This document shows, piece after piece, positions 1 through 8,895 of a stretch of 64,000 nt of DNA. The stretch comes from Lewinellaceae bacterium (lineage in GTDB: Bacteria; Bacteroidota; Bacteroidia; Chitinophagales; Saprospiraceae), in contig JACJYG010000004.1 of assembly GCA_020636215.1 (NCBI GenBank), forward strand, positions 1-64,000, given 5' to 3'. Below the pieces are notes generated by a model. That model did no database searches, was not told where the DNA came from, and saw only the letters and a program-made list of their open reading frames with translations. The first letter of the stretch is position 1, and each line of letters begins with the position of its first letter. A program made the position numbers and the translations under genes.

Positions 1-1
1 C

Positions 2-637
2 GGTTGCCCGTCCATTGATCTTGCGGCGGAAATGCTGAATAACCCTACCTTAGATTTTGATCCTTATGAAAAATATGGTGGCGTGGGGGCTAAACCAAAT
101 TATAGCAAGGGCTATTTGGTGGTGATGCAACACCCTGTAACCACAGAATACACCCAATCACGTCAACATATTGAAGAAACCCTACATGCGATAAAAGAAA
201 TTGCTGCACCTGTTTTCTGGTTCTGGCCCAATGTAGATGCTGGTTCTGACGGAACTTCCTCAGGTATCCGTTCTTTCCGTGAGCGATATGACCTCGATCA
301 CATCCATTTTTTTAAAAACATGGAACCAAGTGATTTCCTGAAATTCTTATTTAACTCAAAGGGATTAATTGGGAATTCCAGTGTCGGTATCAGAGAGTGT
401 GCCTACCTGGCTGTACCCGTGGTAAATATTGGCACTCGGCAAAACCGCCGTGACCGGGGTTCAAATGTGATTGATGTGGACTATGATCGCCATAGTATAC
501 GCAAAAGTATCGAATACTGGCTTAGTAACGACAAACCTCCTCGTTCAAATATTTATGGCGGAGGGGATGCAGGAATTCAAATCGCAAATCTTCTGGCAGA
601 ATTACCTATCAAATTTCATAAAACCATCTTGTATTGA
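2..637 (+). CDS. neuC: UDP-GlcNAc 2-epimerase (hydrolysing), NeuC-type, 5' partial
   Basis: Only the C-terminal ~211 residues lie in the window; the frame is open from base 2. Hydrolysing UDP-GlcNAc 2-epimerases release ManNAc (or a 6-deoxy analogue) and UDP for sialic-acid-type sugars. The fragment has the GT-B-like C-terminal half of the family: a VVMQHPVTTE strand-turn, a WFWPNVDAG segment and a GNSSVGIRE loop followed by VPVVNIGTRQ, which match the UDP-binding region of NeuC proteins. It overlaps the next gene, neuA, by 4 bp (TTGA), so the two are probably translationally coupled. A NeuB-type synthase is not in view and would be expected upstream. The exact nonulosonic acid (Neu5Ac, legionaminic or another) cannot be decided from this fragment. 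Confidence 0.9.
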   Translation, partial: GCPSIDLAAEMLNNPTLDFDPYEKYGGVGAKPNYSKGYLVVMQHPVTTEYTQSRQHIEETLHAIKEIAAPVFWFWPNVDAGSDGTSSGIRSFRERYDLDHIHFFKNMEPSDFLKFLFNSKGLIGNSSVGIRECAYLAVPVVNIGTRQNRRDRGSNVIDVDYDRHSIRKSIEYWLSNDKPPRSNIYGGGDAGIQIANLLAELPIKFHKTILY

Positions 638-1344
638 AAATAATCGGGATAATTCCAGCGCGCGGCGGATCGAAAGGAATACCGAATAAGAATATTCGGA
701 TACTAGGGGGTAAACCGCTGATACAATATACAATTGAGTCCGCTCTAGAAGCAAAATATTTAGCAAAAATAATCCTGTCAACTGACAGCCAAAACATTGC
801 CGAAATAGCAGCAAATACCGGTATTGAAGTTCCATTCATCCGGCCTAATGAACTTGCGCAAGATGATACTCCAACGCTGCCTGTTATTCATCATGCCTTA
901 CAATGGTTAATTAATAAAGGAGAATCATATGATGCTGTATGCTTGCTTCAACCAACCACTCCTTTTCGATCAAAAGGATTCATTGATATGGCAATAGAGC
1001 AATTTACCATGAGCGGAGCAGATTCAATGATTTCAGTGTTACCAATACCTCCGGAGTATAATCCACATTGGGTATTTGAACCAAATGAACAGGGATTTCT
1101 AAGAATATCTACAGGTGAAAAGCAAATTATCTCTCGCCGTCAGGAATTACCACCAGCATTCATTCGAGATGGATCAATCTACCTAACTAAAACAAGTATT
1201 ATTCTGAATAAAAAATCAATTTTTGGTGACAAAATAGATTTCATCGAAACAGATGGAACCTATCACGTAAATATCGATAGTCTTAATGACTGGGAAAAAG
1301 CACTGGAAATATATCCTTTGTGGTTAAGGGGAATTACTAAATAA
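634..1344 (+). CDS. neuA: CMP-sialic acid-type cytidylyltransferase (NeuA family)
   Basis: Transfers CMP from CTP to a nonulosonic acid in the cytoplasm, giving the activated donor for glycosyltransferases. The 236-residue protein starts with GIIPARGGSKGIPNKNI (residues 5-21), the CTP-binding signature of acylneuraminate cytidylyltransferases, followed by LQPTTPFRS and a C-terminal DGSIYLTK segment typical of the family. Start is TTG at 634, inside the stop codon of neuC, with no competing ATG before the signature. The pairing with NeuC indicates synthesis of a sialic-acid-like sugar. Substrate could equally be legionaminic or a related acid; family assignment is strong, substrate is not. Confidence 0.9.
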   Translation: MKIIGIIPARGGSKGIPNKNIRILGGKPLIQYTIESALEAKYLAKIILSTDSQNIAEIAANTGIEVPFIRPNELAQDDTPTLPVIHHALQWLINKGESYDAVCLLQPTTPFRSKGFIDMAIEQFTMSGADSMISVLPIPPEYNPHWVFEPNEQGFLRISTGEKQIISRRQELPPAFIRDGSIYLTKTSIILNKKSIFGDKIDFIETDGTYHVNIDSLNDWEKALEIYPLWLRGITK

Positions 1345-1359
1345 AGATTGGGACTCAAA

Positions 1360-2637
1360 ATGAACAAAAAAGTTGGCATCTGGGCAGAAACCGTTTTTGC
1401 AATTAATTCATCCATTCCAATAGTAAACAAATACACTAAAAAAGGATATCAAATAAACTATTACACTGACACTAAATTTGTAGATCACTGTGGACGAATT
1501 TTCAATAACGCCAAAGTTACGGTTATTCCCTTTTCGAAATTCTCTAGTAAACAAAATGTCATCGGGGGGTGGATAACAAAAAATATCTACAAACCACTTT
1601 TCATTCCGAGTTTTTTTTCACCAGAGTATACAAGGCAGCAAAAAAGAGAATTAACCGAACGACAAATATTATTGAATCGAATTTTTACATTTCTACATCA
1701 ACCAGTAAATAAAATAAACAGCTCATATACTAAGATAATTTCTATACTCTACCAATTAAAAATCTTTAAAACCATTTTTGATGATGATTTGAACTTTATT
1801 TTAGCATTCACTCCAGTTTATCACCCTTTTCATTTAACCCCAATTTTAAAAAAAACAGTTCTAATTGTAGAAAGTTGGGATCATCCTTCAAAACGTCCTT
1901 TTTTAGTAAATGCCCCAAAATGTCTGGTGTGGAATAAAGACTTAAAAGAAGAGGTTATAAAATATCAAAACATTAAATTTGTAAGCTTTATCAAACCAAC
2001 TAAATTTAATTATATAGACAAAAGGGACTGTTTGAACGAAGTCGAAATAATAAACAATCTTCCTGAGACTTTAAAAAAGGATATAAATTTTATAAAAAAA
2101 AACAAGACGGTTGTCTATCCCGTATGTATGCCACTCAATAGAATAAAAGATGGCGGTGAAATTAATTTCATAAAATATCTTAGTGAAGTATTATCAAATT
2201 TAAACATCCAACTATATATACGCCCATACCCTTTAGCGCCTCTTAGTGACATTGAATTTCTATCCAAAATAGAAAATTGCAAAATTGGTTATTATTCTAA
2301 TGACTCTAATGCGATGCATCTATTAAGTGAGCAGGATTTAGATCATAAATATCTGATATTCAAATATGCATATCTTGTAATAAATATAGGTACTACTTTT
2401 GTTTTCGACGCATCATATGCAAATACTAATATTCTTCAAATACAAATAATGACAGATAAGTTTGGAAAAATGCTTAGAGAAATAAGTAATTACGGTCATA
2501 TTTCTGCCTACCTAAATGCCTCCATTTATTCTCTTAAGTTGTCTGCCGACAAAGAACAATATCTAATTGATAGGATTATTTCTCCTGATATGACACATAG
2601 CCTGTATTTAAAAAAATGGCTATTAAACATGTTCTAA
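1360..2637 (+). CDS. Unknown protein of polysaccharide cluster, possible glycosyltransferase
   Basis: 425 residues from ATG 1360; a TTG four codons earlier (1348) is also possible. I do not recognise the family. The protein is very Lys/Ile/Asn-rich, lacks membrane segments, and has a GT-B-like feel: an N-terminal alpha/beta start (KVGIWAETVFAINSSIPIV) and a late segment YAYLVINIGTTFVFDASYANT that resembles the donor-binding loop of glycosyl- and glycerophosphotransferase-like proteins. Position between neuA and a clear glycosyltransferase suggests a role in transferring or modifying a sugar of the same glycan. Its base composition is markedly AT-rich even against its neighbours. Function is inference from context only. 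Confidence 0.6.
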   Translation: MNKKVGIWAETVFAINSSIPIVNKYTKKGYQINYYTDTKFVDHCGRIFNNAKVTVIPFSKFSSKQNVIGGWITKNIYKPLFIPSFFSPEYTRQQKRELTERQILLNRIFTFLHQPVNKINSSYTKIISILYQLKIFKTIFDDDLNFILAFTPVYHPFHLTPILKKTVLIVESWDHPSKRPFLVNAPKCLVWNKDLKEEVIKYQNIKFVSFIKPTKFNYIDKRDCLNEVEIINNLPETLKKDINFIKKNKTVVYPVCMPLNRIKDGGEINFIKYLSEVLSNLNIQLYIRPYPLAPLSDIEFLSKIENCKIGYYSNDSNAMHLLSEQDLDHKYLIFKYAYLVINIGTTFVFDASYANTNILQIQIMTDKFGKMLREISNYGHISAYLNASIYSLKLSADKEQYLIDRIISPDMTHSLYLKKWLLNMF

Positions 2638-2763
2638 ATATGAACGAATCATTTCAATTCAAAACAATAAAATTGAATTGACGGAAATTATTTCTTTGTT
2701 TTTTTTAACTATCACGAGCAAGTTTTATTGAAATTCAAATAATAAATCACAGTGACATAGTCA

Positions 2764-4014
2764 ATGGCAAACCTTACAAAAAGACTTTTTATAATATCGA
2801 AAAACATTTTCCCTGATGATCTTTTCCTGAGAAATGAAGTTGAGGAATTAAGGAAATATTTTAAAAAAATCTACGTTTACCCGATAAAAAGCCTAAACCC
2901 ATCCCTATGTACATCAAATTGCCACAACATAATAAACATTCCGAATCAATCTTTTTCAAGGCAATTATCAACATTAAGTAAACTTCAAATACTCGTAAAA
3001 TATTTTAATATTATTTGTGAAATTTTATTTTTGGAATTCCACAAAAGAGATCTAAGAATATTAAAAAAAGAATTCTTCCTGACTTTACGAAGAATTATAA
3101 AAAATATTGACAGAAGTGAATCGATAACTTTTGATATAGAAACATTAAAGATCATTGAAGGAGAAAAGGATATCTATTTTTATTCATTTTGGGGTGAAGA
3201 AGAGGCTTTCTGTTTGGCTTTTTTAAAAAGGACAAGAAAGATTGATAACCTCTTCATTCGTTTGAGAGGCTGGGATTTATACGAGGAAAGAAGAGAAAAC
3301 AACTACATACCTTTTCAAAGGTATATTTCTAAACAAGCTTCTCTTATTTCTTTACAGACTAAAGAAGCATACAATTACTTTCTGAAAAAATACCCATTTT
3401 TATCTTCTAAAATCATTCTAAATCACCAAGGAGTATATGATAATGGAGAGAACCCAAGCCAAGCAGAGAAAACACATTTAAGAATTGTTTCATGTTCGAA
3501 TTTAGTTGCTCTAAAGAGAGTTGATCAAATAGTTAACATCCTCCAAAATGTAAAGTATGAAACTCAATGGTTTCATTTTGGGGATGGCCCAGAGATGGAT
3601 AAAATAATTGAATTAACTCATTCTTTACCAAAGAATATAGAGTGCTTCCTTCCAGGAAGGCTCAAAAATGTTGATATCCTAAAATTCTATAAAACTGAGC
3701 CTGTCGATTTGTTTATTCATTTAAGCTGTACCGAAGGTGGAGTGCCTTTGGCATTGCAAGAAGCAGCCAGTTTTGGAATACCAATGATTGGAACGAATGT
3801 TGGTGGCATTTCTGAGATAATCATTAATGGCGAAACAGGCTTATTAGTACCTAAAAACTTTAACTCTCTGGAAATAGTTGACTTCATTAATGATTTTCTA
3901 AATTCAAATTTCGCCAAGTATGAAAAAAGAATTAAAATCAAAGAATTTTGGAAATCCAATTTTAATGCAGTTGATAATTATAGATTATTAGCTCATCAAA
4001 TACTCAATAAATAG
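2764..4014 (+). CDS. Glycosyltransferase, GT-B fold (GT4 type)
   Basis: 416 residues. Retaining GT4-type enzymes transfer a sugar from a nucleotide donor to a lipid-linked acceptor on the cytoplasmic side of the membrane. The C-terminal half shows the family pattern: a VSCSNLVALKRVDQIV strand, FHFGDGPEMDKI, then a CTEGGVPLALQEAASFGIPMIGTNVGG region holding the E-x7-E donor-binding acidic pair, and INGETGLLVP. The N-terminal acceptor domain is divergent. The 126 bp before the ATG is AT-rich, without a clear promoter. AT-rich codon use matches the block 1-7000. Sugar specificity cannot be read from sequence. Confidence 0.88.
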   Translation: MANLTKRLFIISKNIFPDDLFLRNEVEELRKYFKKIYVYPIKSLNPSLCTSNCHNIINIPNQSFSRQLSTLSKLQILVKYFNIICEILFLEFHKRDLRILKKEFFLTLRRIIKNIDRSESITFDIETLKIIEGEKDIYFYSFWGEEEAFCLAFLKRTRKIDNLFIRLRGWDLYEERRENNYIPFQRYISKQASLISLQTKEAYNYFLKKYPFLSSKIILNHQGVYDNGENPSQAEKTHLRIVSCSNLVALKRVDQIVNILQNVKYETQWFHFGDGPEMDKIIELTHSLPKNIECFLPGRLKNVDILKFYKTEPVDLFIHLSCTEGGVPLALQEAASFGIPMIGTNVGGISEIIINGETGLLVPKNFNSLEIVDFINDFLNSNFAKYEKRIKIKEFWKSNFNAVDNYRLLAHQILNK

Positions 4015-4047
4015 CAAAAAAATCAACAGGCAAGAGATTATTTATTC

Positions 4048-5004
4048 ATGCTAATTTCTGTTATTATACCCTGCTATAATGTTACTTCTTATATAGATGA
4101 ATGCCTTGACTCCATAATGAGTCAAATTCATCCCAATATTGAGATTATTTGTATAGACAACAACTCTTCTGATCAAACTTACCGTAGCATCCAAAATTAC
4201 AAAGCTAGATATCCAGACTTTAACCTTAAATTAATTAAGGAAAAAAAACCTGGCGCTTCTGCTGCACGAAACACTGGATTAACAATAGCAAAAGGAGATT
4301 GGATACAATTTCTTGACGCCGACGACCTGCTACTCCCTACCAAAATATCCCACCAACTGAAGTTACTGGAAGCTGATTCGTCAAACGATTTTATCGCAGG
4401 CGCTTGCATCCGCCAAACTGTGGATGGACAGCAAAGAAATATTTTTCCAGAGCCGGCAGATCCCTGGCTGGCACTCCTTTCTGTAACTTTGGGCAATACG
4501 TGCGCCAATCTTTTTCGCCGTTCAGCCCTTGAAGAAATAGGAGGATGGAATGAGACCCTGCAGAGTAGTCAGGAATATGACCTCATGTTTAGACTACTTA
4601 GAGCAGGAGACAAAGTGCTGTACGACAGGGAGCCTCTTACGATTATCCGTGAAAGGGCAAAGGGTTCTATTAGCCAAGTAGACATCTTGGGGAATAACCT
4701 ACGTCGCTTGGAGCACCTCTGCCAAATAAGAGATTATTTTAAAACGAATGGTTTCACCCGGAAATATCTAGATAATGCCAATCAATCCATTTTTCAAGAA
4801 ATCAGACGTATTTACAGATTAGCACCTCAAACTGCGTTAGAAAGTTACAAGAAATTGTTTGATCAAAAACCCATTATCCATGCTAACACTGCCACTTCTG
4901 GAACTTATGTTAAGTTCTATAAATTGCTTGGTTTTAAAGTTGCTCAAAAAACGAATAGTCTTTATCATTTCATCAAGGAGAATCTTCAAAAAATAATTCG
5001 ATAA
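4048..5004 (+). CDS. Glycosyltransferase family 2
   Basis: 318 residues. Inverting GT-A enzyme of the GT2 family. Residues 1-45 carry the nucleotide-binding start ISVIIPCYNVTSYIDECLDS and IICIDNNSSDQT; FLDADDLLLP holds the DxD-type metal-binding motif; GWNETLQSSQEYDL is the usual ED/QEYDL acceptor-site region. The C-terminal ~100 residues are helical and lack membrane segments, so this is a soluble or peripheral transferase rather than a processive synthase. It sits 33 bp after the preceding glycosyltransferase and 28 bp before a sulfotransferase, all in one direction, consistent with one transcription unit. Confidence 0.93.
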   Translation: MLISVIIPCYNVTSYIDECLDSIMSQIHPNIEIICIDNNSSDQTYRSIQNYKARYPDFNLKLIKEKKPGASAARNTGLTIAKGDWIQFLDADDLLLPTKISHQLKLLEADSSNDFIAGACIRQTVDGQQRNIFPEPADPWLALLSVTLGNTCANLFRRSALEEIGGWNETLQSSQEYDLMFRLLRAGDKVLYDREPLTIIRERAKGSISQVDILGNNLRRLEHLCQIRDYFKTNGFTRKYLDNANQSIFQEIRRIYRLAPQTALESYKKLFDQKPIIHANTATSGTYVKFYKLLGFKVAQKTNSLYHFIKENLQKIIR

Positions 5005-5032
5005 ATTTCAAATCCTTTGTAGCTGGTTTAAT

Positions 5033-5830
5033 ATGAAATTCTTATTAAAAAGAATCCGCCATCAAATTCGATTACTAAATAAGCAATTATCTGCCTATTG
5101 GACAGCGATCGTAAATCCTGAACATAAACCTCAAAAATTCATCATATTAGCACAAGGCAGAACTGGCAGTAGCTTACTTAAGGAAGTACTAAACAGCCAC
5201 CCAATGATACATTGTGATGATGAGATGTTGAATAAGGCTTATAATTTTAGTAATGGAAACGTGTTTTTTCCAAGCCTTTTCCTGGAAGGGTTGTCTCTCA
5301 AACATCCTCATGAAGTATATGGTTGTAAAATAAAGCCCAACCATCTGAAACAACAAACCCGTATCAGGGATGAAAAGGCTTTTATCCTTCATTTTATACA
5401 AAAGGGTTGGAAAATCATCTATTTGTACCGGTCAAATATCCTGCATCATGCTTTATCCAATATCGTAGCGGAGCAGCGCCGTTCTTATCACCTAAGAAAA
5501 GGCGAGTCAAATAATGTAACTTCGCTAAAGGTTGATATCAAACGGCTGGAAGCCGGTATGCGCAGCCGTATGCAACAGTTGGAAGATGAAGAAAGGTTTT
5601 TAAAGGATATTTCCTACTTAGAGTTGAATTACGAAAAAGATTTATTAACCAATCCACAAGTAGGAGCAGATAAGGCTTTCACTTTCCTTGGTTTGCCCTC
5701 CGTAACCGTGCACACTAATCTGGTAAAGGTGGTCAATACAAATTTAGAGGAATTTCTGGAAAATTATGGTGAAGTTGAATTAGCTCTTAAAGATACAGTC
5801 TTTGAAAAATATCTCAGGGAAACAAGCTAA
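5033..5830 (+). CDS. Sulfotransferase family protein
   Basis: 265 residues. The motif GRTGSSLL at residues 42-49 matches the 5'-phosphosulfate-binding loop of PAPS-dependent sulfotransferases; a later IIYLYRSNILHHALS segment matches the 3'-phosphate-binding region (R and S). The family moves sulfate from PAPS to a hydroxyl, here probably a sugar hydroxyl because the gene is embedded between glycosyltransferases. The product would then be a sulfated surface glycan. The stop is only 2 bp before the GTG start of the next gene. A related Stf0/nodulation-type subfamily cannot be separated by eye. Confidence 0.85.
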   Translation: MKFLLKRIRHQIRLLNKQLSAYWTAIVNPEHKPQKFIILAQGRTGSSLLKEVLNSHPMIHCDDEMLNKAYNFSNGNVFFPSLFLEGLSLKHPHEVYGCKIKPNHLKQQTRIRDEKAFILHFIQKGWKIIYLYRSNILHHALSNIVAEQRRSYHLRKGESNNVTSLKVDIKRLEAGMRSRMQQLEDEERFLKDISYLELNYEKDLLTNPQVGADKAFTFLGLPSVTVHTNLVKVVNTNLEEFLENYGEVELALKDTVFEKYLRETS

Positions 5831-5832
5831 AA

Positions 5833-6900
5833 GTGATCTTTGATACTTTGAAAGTGCTGGCTATCGCCACAAAATACAAGCACCATGCGAAAACAGGAGG
5901 GTATATTCAACTGGCAAAACACCTAACTCCGAATTTTTTAATCGGGGTGGATGAAACTAATAGTAAACAGCCCCATTACCTTTTAAGAGCCTACAAATGG
6001 TTGTATGAGTGGATTGCTTTTTTTAGCTACTATCAGCAAACAGACCTAGTGCATATTTACTATGGAGAAGAGTATTTTCGCTTCTCCACTTTTTTATTTA
6101 GGAAAAAACCAGTAGTGGTGACTTTTCACCAACCGCCTTCGCGCCTGGATTATGAAGTTAATCGTGGTGGCACTGGTGGCCGCATCGCTCGCTTCACTCA
6201 CCGTCTAACTAAAAACCGGTTCAAAAAGCTTGCCGCGGCTATTGTATTGGAAGAGCAACAGAAGGAAGTGTTAAAAAAGGTATTACCAGCGGAAAAAATC
6301 CACGTTATTTATCACGGCATTGATATCCAAAGTTTCAAACAATTTCAAAAAAGCACGAACAAAAAAGTACCCTATAAGATAATAACCGTAGGCAATTGGC
6401 TTCGGGACTGGGAATTTTATGAGCAACTGCTCAGAAGCGCACTGGAAAAATTTCCCCAGTTAAAGTTTGTCCTTGTTAATCGTTCTATGGACCTCAAAAT
6501 TCTGCAAAGACTTCAGGAATATCCTAATTTTGAATTCAAAAATAATTTAACTGATACTGAACTGGCAATTGAAATCCAAAAAAGCAAAGTACATTTTTTA
6601 CCCTTAATTGAAGCTACTGCTAATAACTCAGTGATGGAAAGCCTGGCCATTGGCTGCCCAATTGTCCTTCCCGATATTTTTAGTAGGAACTATCAATTAA
6701 AAAATCCAGCTATTTCCTTTTTCTCCGTTGGAGAAACGGAGCAAGCATTGCAAAAAATATTGGAAATCATCTATTTAGGAACATCCGATTATCAAGAACT
6801 ATTAAATCAAGGTTATAAAAAGATCAGCGACTTTGACTGGCCAAAGATTGCTGAAAGGACACGAAAGCTTTACTTAACCGTATGCAACAAAAAAAGATAG
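5833..6900 (+). CDS. Glycosyltransferase, GT-B fold (GT4-like)
   Basis: 355 residues from GTG 5833. The N-terminal domain has a TGGYIQLAKHL loop in place of the usual GG(x)ER acceptor loop and a VVTFHQPPS strand; the linker carries VIYHGID and the C-terminal domain ends in PLIEATANNSVMESLAIGCPIVLPD, a divergent donor-binding region in which an E-x7-E pair can be traced (E of IEAT and E of MESL). Likely cytoplasmic or peripheral to the membrane. It is the last complete gene of the AT-rich block; a 40-codon stub overlaps its final 19 bp and then composition changes at asnB. Confidence 0.85.
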   Translation: MIFDTLKVLAIATKYKHHAKTGGYIQLAKHLTPNFLIGVDETNSKQPHYLLRAYKWLYEWIAFFSYYQQTDLVHIYYGEEYFRFSTFLFRKKPVVVTFHQPPSRLDYEVNRGGTGGRIARFTHRLTKNRFKKLAAAIVLEEQQKEVLKKVLPAEKIHVIYHGIDIQSFKQFQKSTNKKVPYKIITVGNWLRDWEFYEQLLRSALEKFPQLKFVLVNRSMDLKILQRLQEYPNFEFKNNLTDTELAIEIQKSKVHFLPLIEATANNSVMESLAIGCPIVLPDIFSRNYQLKNPAISFFSVGETEQALQKILEIIYLGTSDYQELLNQGYKKISDFDWPKIAERTRKLYLTVCNKKR

Positions 6901-7004
6901 TTCGTTACGCCAATCGGACACGTTACTGGCAGGTATATGCCTTCAACCATCCACCAGAAGGTTATTATATTCGTCAGGATTTTATAATGAACAGAGCGAC
7001 CTAA
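6882..7004 (+). pseudogene. 40-codon stub, probable N-terminal remnant of a glycosyltransferase
   Basis: An open frame from ATG 6882 to TAA 7002-7004 encodes 40 residues (VRYANRTRYWQVYAFNHPPE in the middle). It overlaps the preceding gene by 19 bp and its stop touches the ATG of asnB. The NRTRYW...NHPPEGY pattern reminds me of the first strand and loop of some bacterial glycosyltransferases, which would make this the 5' end of a gene cut off by a recombination that joined asnB. That identification is from memory and tentative. It could instead be a genuine small leader peptide. The position, exactly at the composition change, favours a truncation. Confidence 0.4.
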
Positions 7005-8891
7005 ATGTGCGGCATAGCCGGCCTCCTCAACTTCCCCCTCTCCTCTAGCCAACCTGCCCTGGGCAAAATGCTGCATTGTATTGCCCACCGCGGCCCGGAC
7101 GACAGCGGAGAATTCTCAGATGCCTGGACAGCCTTGGGCCATCAGCGTTTGAGCATCCTGGACCTCTCCCACCTGGGCCATCAGCCTATGTGGACGGTGG
7201 ATGGGCGGTACGCTATTGTGTATAACGGGGAAATATATAACTACCGGGACATTCGGGAGCAATTGCGGCAAAAAGGATACTCCTTCCAATCCGATACTGA
7301 CACAGAAGTTATCCTCTACGCCTTCGCCGAATGGGGCGCTGACTGCCTATCGCGGTTCAACGGCATGTTCGCTTTCGCCATTTATGACCAACTCGAAAAA
7401 CGGGTCTTTTTGGCGCGCGACCGCCTCGGCATCAAGCCGCTCTATTTCGCTCGCCTGCCCGAGGGGCGCCTGATCTTCGCTTCGGAGATCCGGGCTATCA
7501 CCGGTTCAGGGCTTTTCCAGGCGCGGCTTAATGAACAGGTTCTGCCCGTTTTTCTTCGGTATCAAAGCGTTCCGCCGCCCCAAACCCTGATGGATGGGGT
7601 TGAATTACTGCCGCCAGGGCATTACCTGTGGATAGATCAGCAGGGCATCCGGCAGGAGAAATACTGGGACGCCCGGCAGAATAAGGACACTGTACCCTTT
7701 CCCAAATCCGATACCCCGGAACAAGCCGTCCGGCAACTGGTTGAATCCGCTGTGCAGCATCGGCTCATTGCCGACGTTCCCCTGGGTGCTTTCCTTTCCG
7801 GCGGCATCGATTCCTCCCTAATCGTTGGGGTAATGTCCCGGCTGAATGAACGGACGGTAAAAACCTTCACCGTCGCCTTTGAGGACGAACGCTTCGAAGA
7901 CGGGCGGTACGCCCGGCTCGTCGCCGAAAAATTCCGGACAGACCACACCGAGCTGAGCCTTTCCCTCGACGATCTGCTCCATCAGGTTCCGGAGGCCCTT
8001 AGCGCTCAGGATCACCCCTCTGCCGATGGCATTAATACCTTTATCGTTTCCAAAGCTGCCCGTCAGAGCGGATTGACCGTTGCGCTCTCCGGCCTTGGCG
8101 GCGATGAATTATTTGCCGGCTACGCCGGCTTCCAGCGGTTGTATCGGCAGCAGCAATTCCGAAAGACCTGGCAGTTATTGCCTGCTTCGCTTCGCCAGCG
8201 TTTAGGCGGCTGGCTCGAAAGCCGATCCCCTTCGGTAAAAACCCATAAGCTGGCGCAGATGCTGCAAACCGACGGCAGCCTCGCTACTGTATTCCCGCTG
8301 ACCCGGCAGTTCTTTGCCCCCAGGCAGATCCAGGCGCTGCTCAACCCGACTATTTCGCTAAACGGATACGACCCCTATGTAGCCCTTCTTCAAAATGGGC
8401 TGCCCGATATAGCCCGGCAAGCCCGGCATATTATCTCTCAGATCTCCTACGCTGAGATCAGTACCTACATGCACGATGTGCTGCTGCGGGATACCGATCA
8501 AATGTCTATGGCCAGCGCCCTGGAAGTGCGGGTGCCTTTCCTGGACCACCGGCTGGTGGAATATGTCATGAGCCTTCCGGACAAGCAGAAATTTCAAAAA
8601 GGCCAACAGAAACCGCTGCTGGTGGATGCTTTCTCCGATTTACTTCCTCCGGAAGTGATCAACCGCCCCAAACAGGGATTCATCATGCCTTTCGAGGCGT
8701 GGATGCGGGGGCCACTCCGGGAAATGTGCAGCCATCATCTGAACGCACTATCCCAACTTCCAGCCTTTAATGGCGAGGCCGTTCAGCAACTATGGATCGA
8801 TTTTTCAAAGGGTTCCCGGACGGTCTCCTGGTCCCGGCTCTGGCTACTGGTGGCCCTGGGCGCCTGGGTGGAAAGGCAGGGTATTCAATAA
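7005..8891 (+). CDS. asnB: Asparagine synthase, glutamine-hydrolysing
   Basis: 628 residues. The class II glutaminase domain begins with the nucleophile Cys2 (MCGIAG) after Met removal; HRGPDD and YNGEIYNY are the expected glutaminase motifs. The synthetase domain has the PP-motif SGGIDSS at residues 265-271 and GLGGDELFAGY. Family members amidate aspartate, but copies in polysaccharide loci (WbpS/AsnB type) often amidate uronic-acid carboxyls. Here it is flanked by glycosyltransferases and followed after 4 bp by the next one, so a glycan-amidating role is plausible but inferred. This gene starts the GC-richer part of the cluster. Confidence 0.95.
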   Translation: MCGIAGLLNFPLSSSQPALGKMLHCIAHRGPDDSGEFSDAWTALGHQRLSILDLSHLGHQPMWTVDGRYAIVYNGEIYNYRDIREQLRQKGYSFQSDTDTEVILYAFAEWGADCLSRFNGMFAFAIYDQLEKRVFLARDRLGIKPLYFARLPEGRLIFASEIRAITGSGLFQARLNEQVLPVFLRYQSVPPPQTLMDGVELLPPGHYLWIDQQGIRQEKYWDARQNKDTVPFPKSDTPEQAVRQLVESAVQHRLIADVPLGAFLSGGIDSSLIVGVMSRLNERTVKTFTVAFEDERFEDGRYARLVAEKFRTDHTELSLSLDDLLHQVPEALSAQDHPSADGINTFIVSKAARQSGLTVALSGLGGDELFAGYAGFQRLYRQQQFRKTWQLLPASLRQRLGGWLESRSPSVKTHKLAQMLQTDGSLATVFPLTRQFFAPRQIQALLNPTISLNGYDPYVALLQNGLPDIARQARHIISQISYAEISTYMHDVLLRDTDQMSMASALEVRVPFLDHRLVEYVMSLPDKQKFQKGQQKPLLVDAFSDLLPPEVINRPKQGFIMPFEAWMRGPLREMCSHHLNALSQLPAFNGEAVQQLWIDFSKGSRTVSWSRLWLLVALGAWVERQGIQ

Positions 8892-8895
8892 GAAA

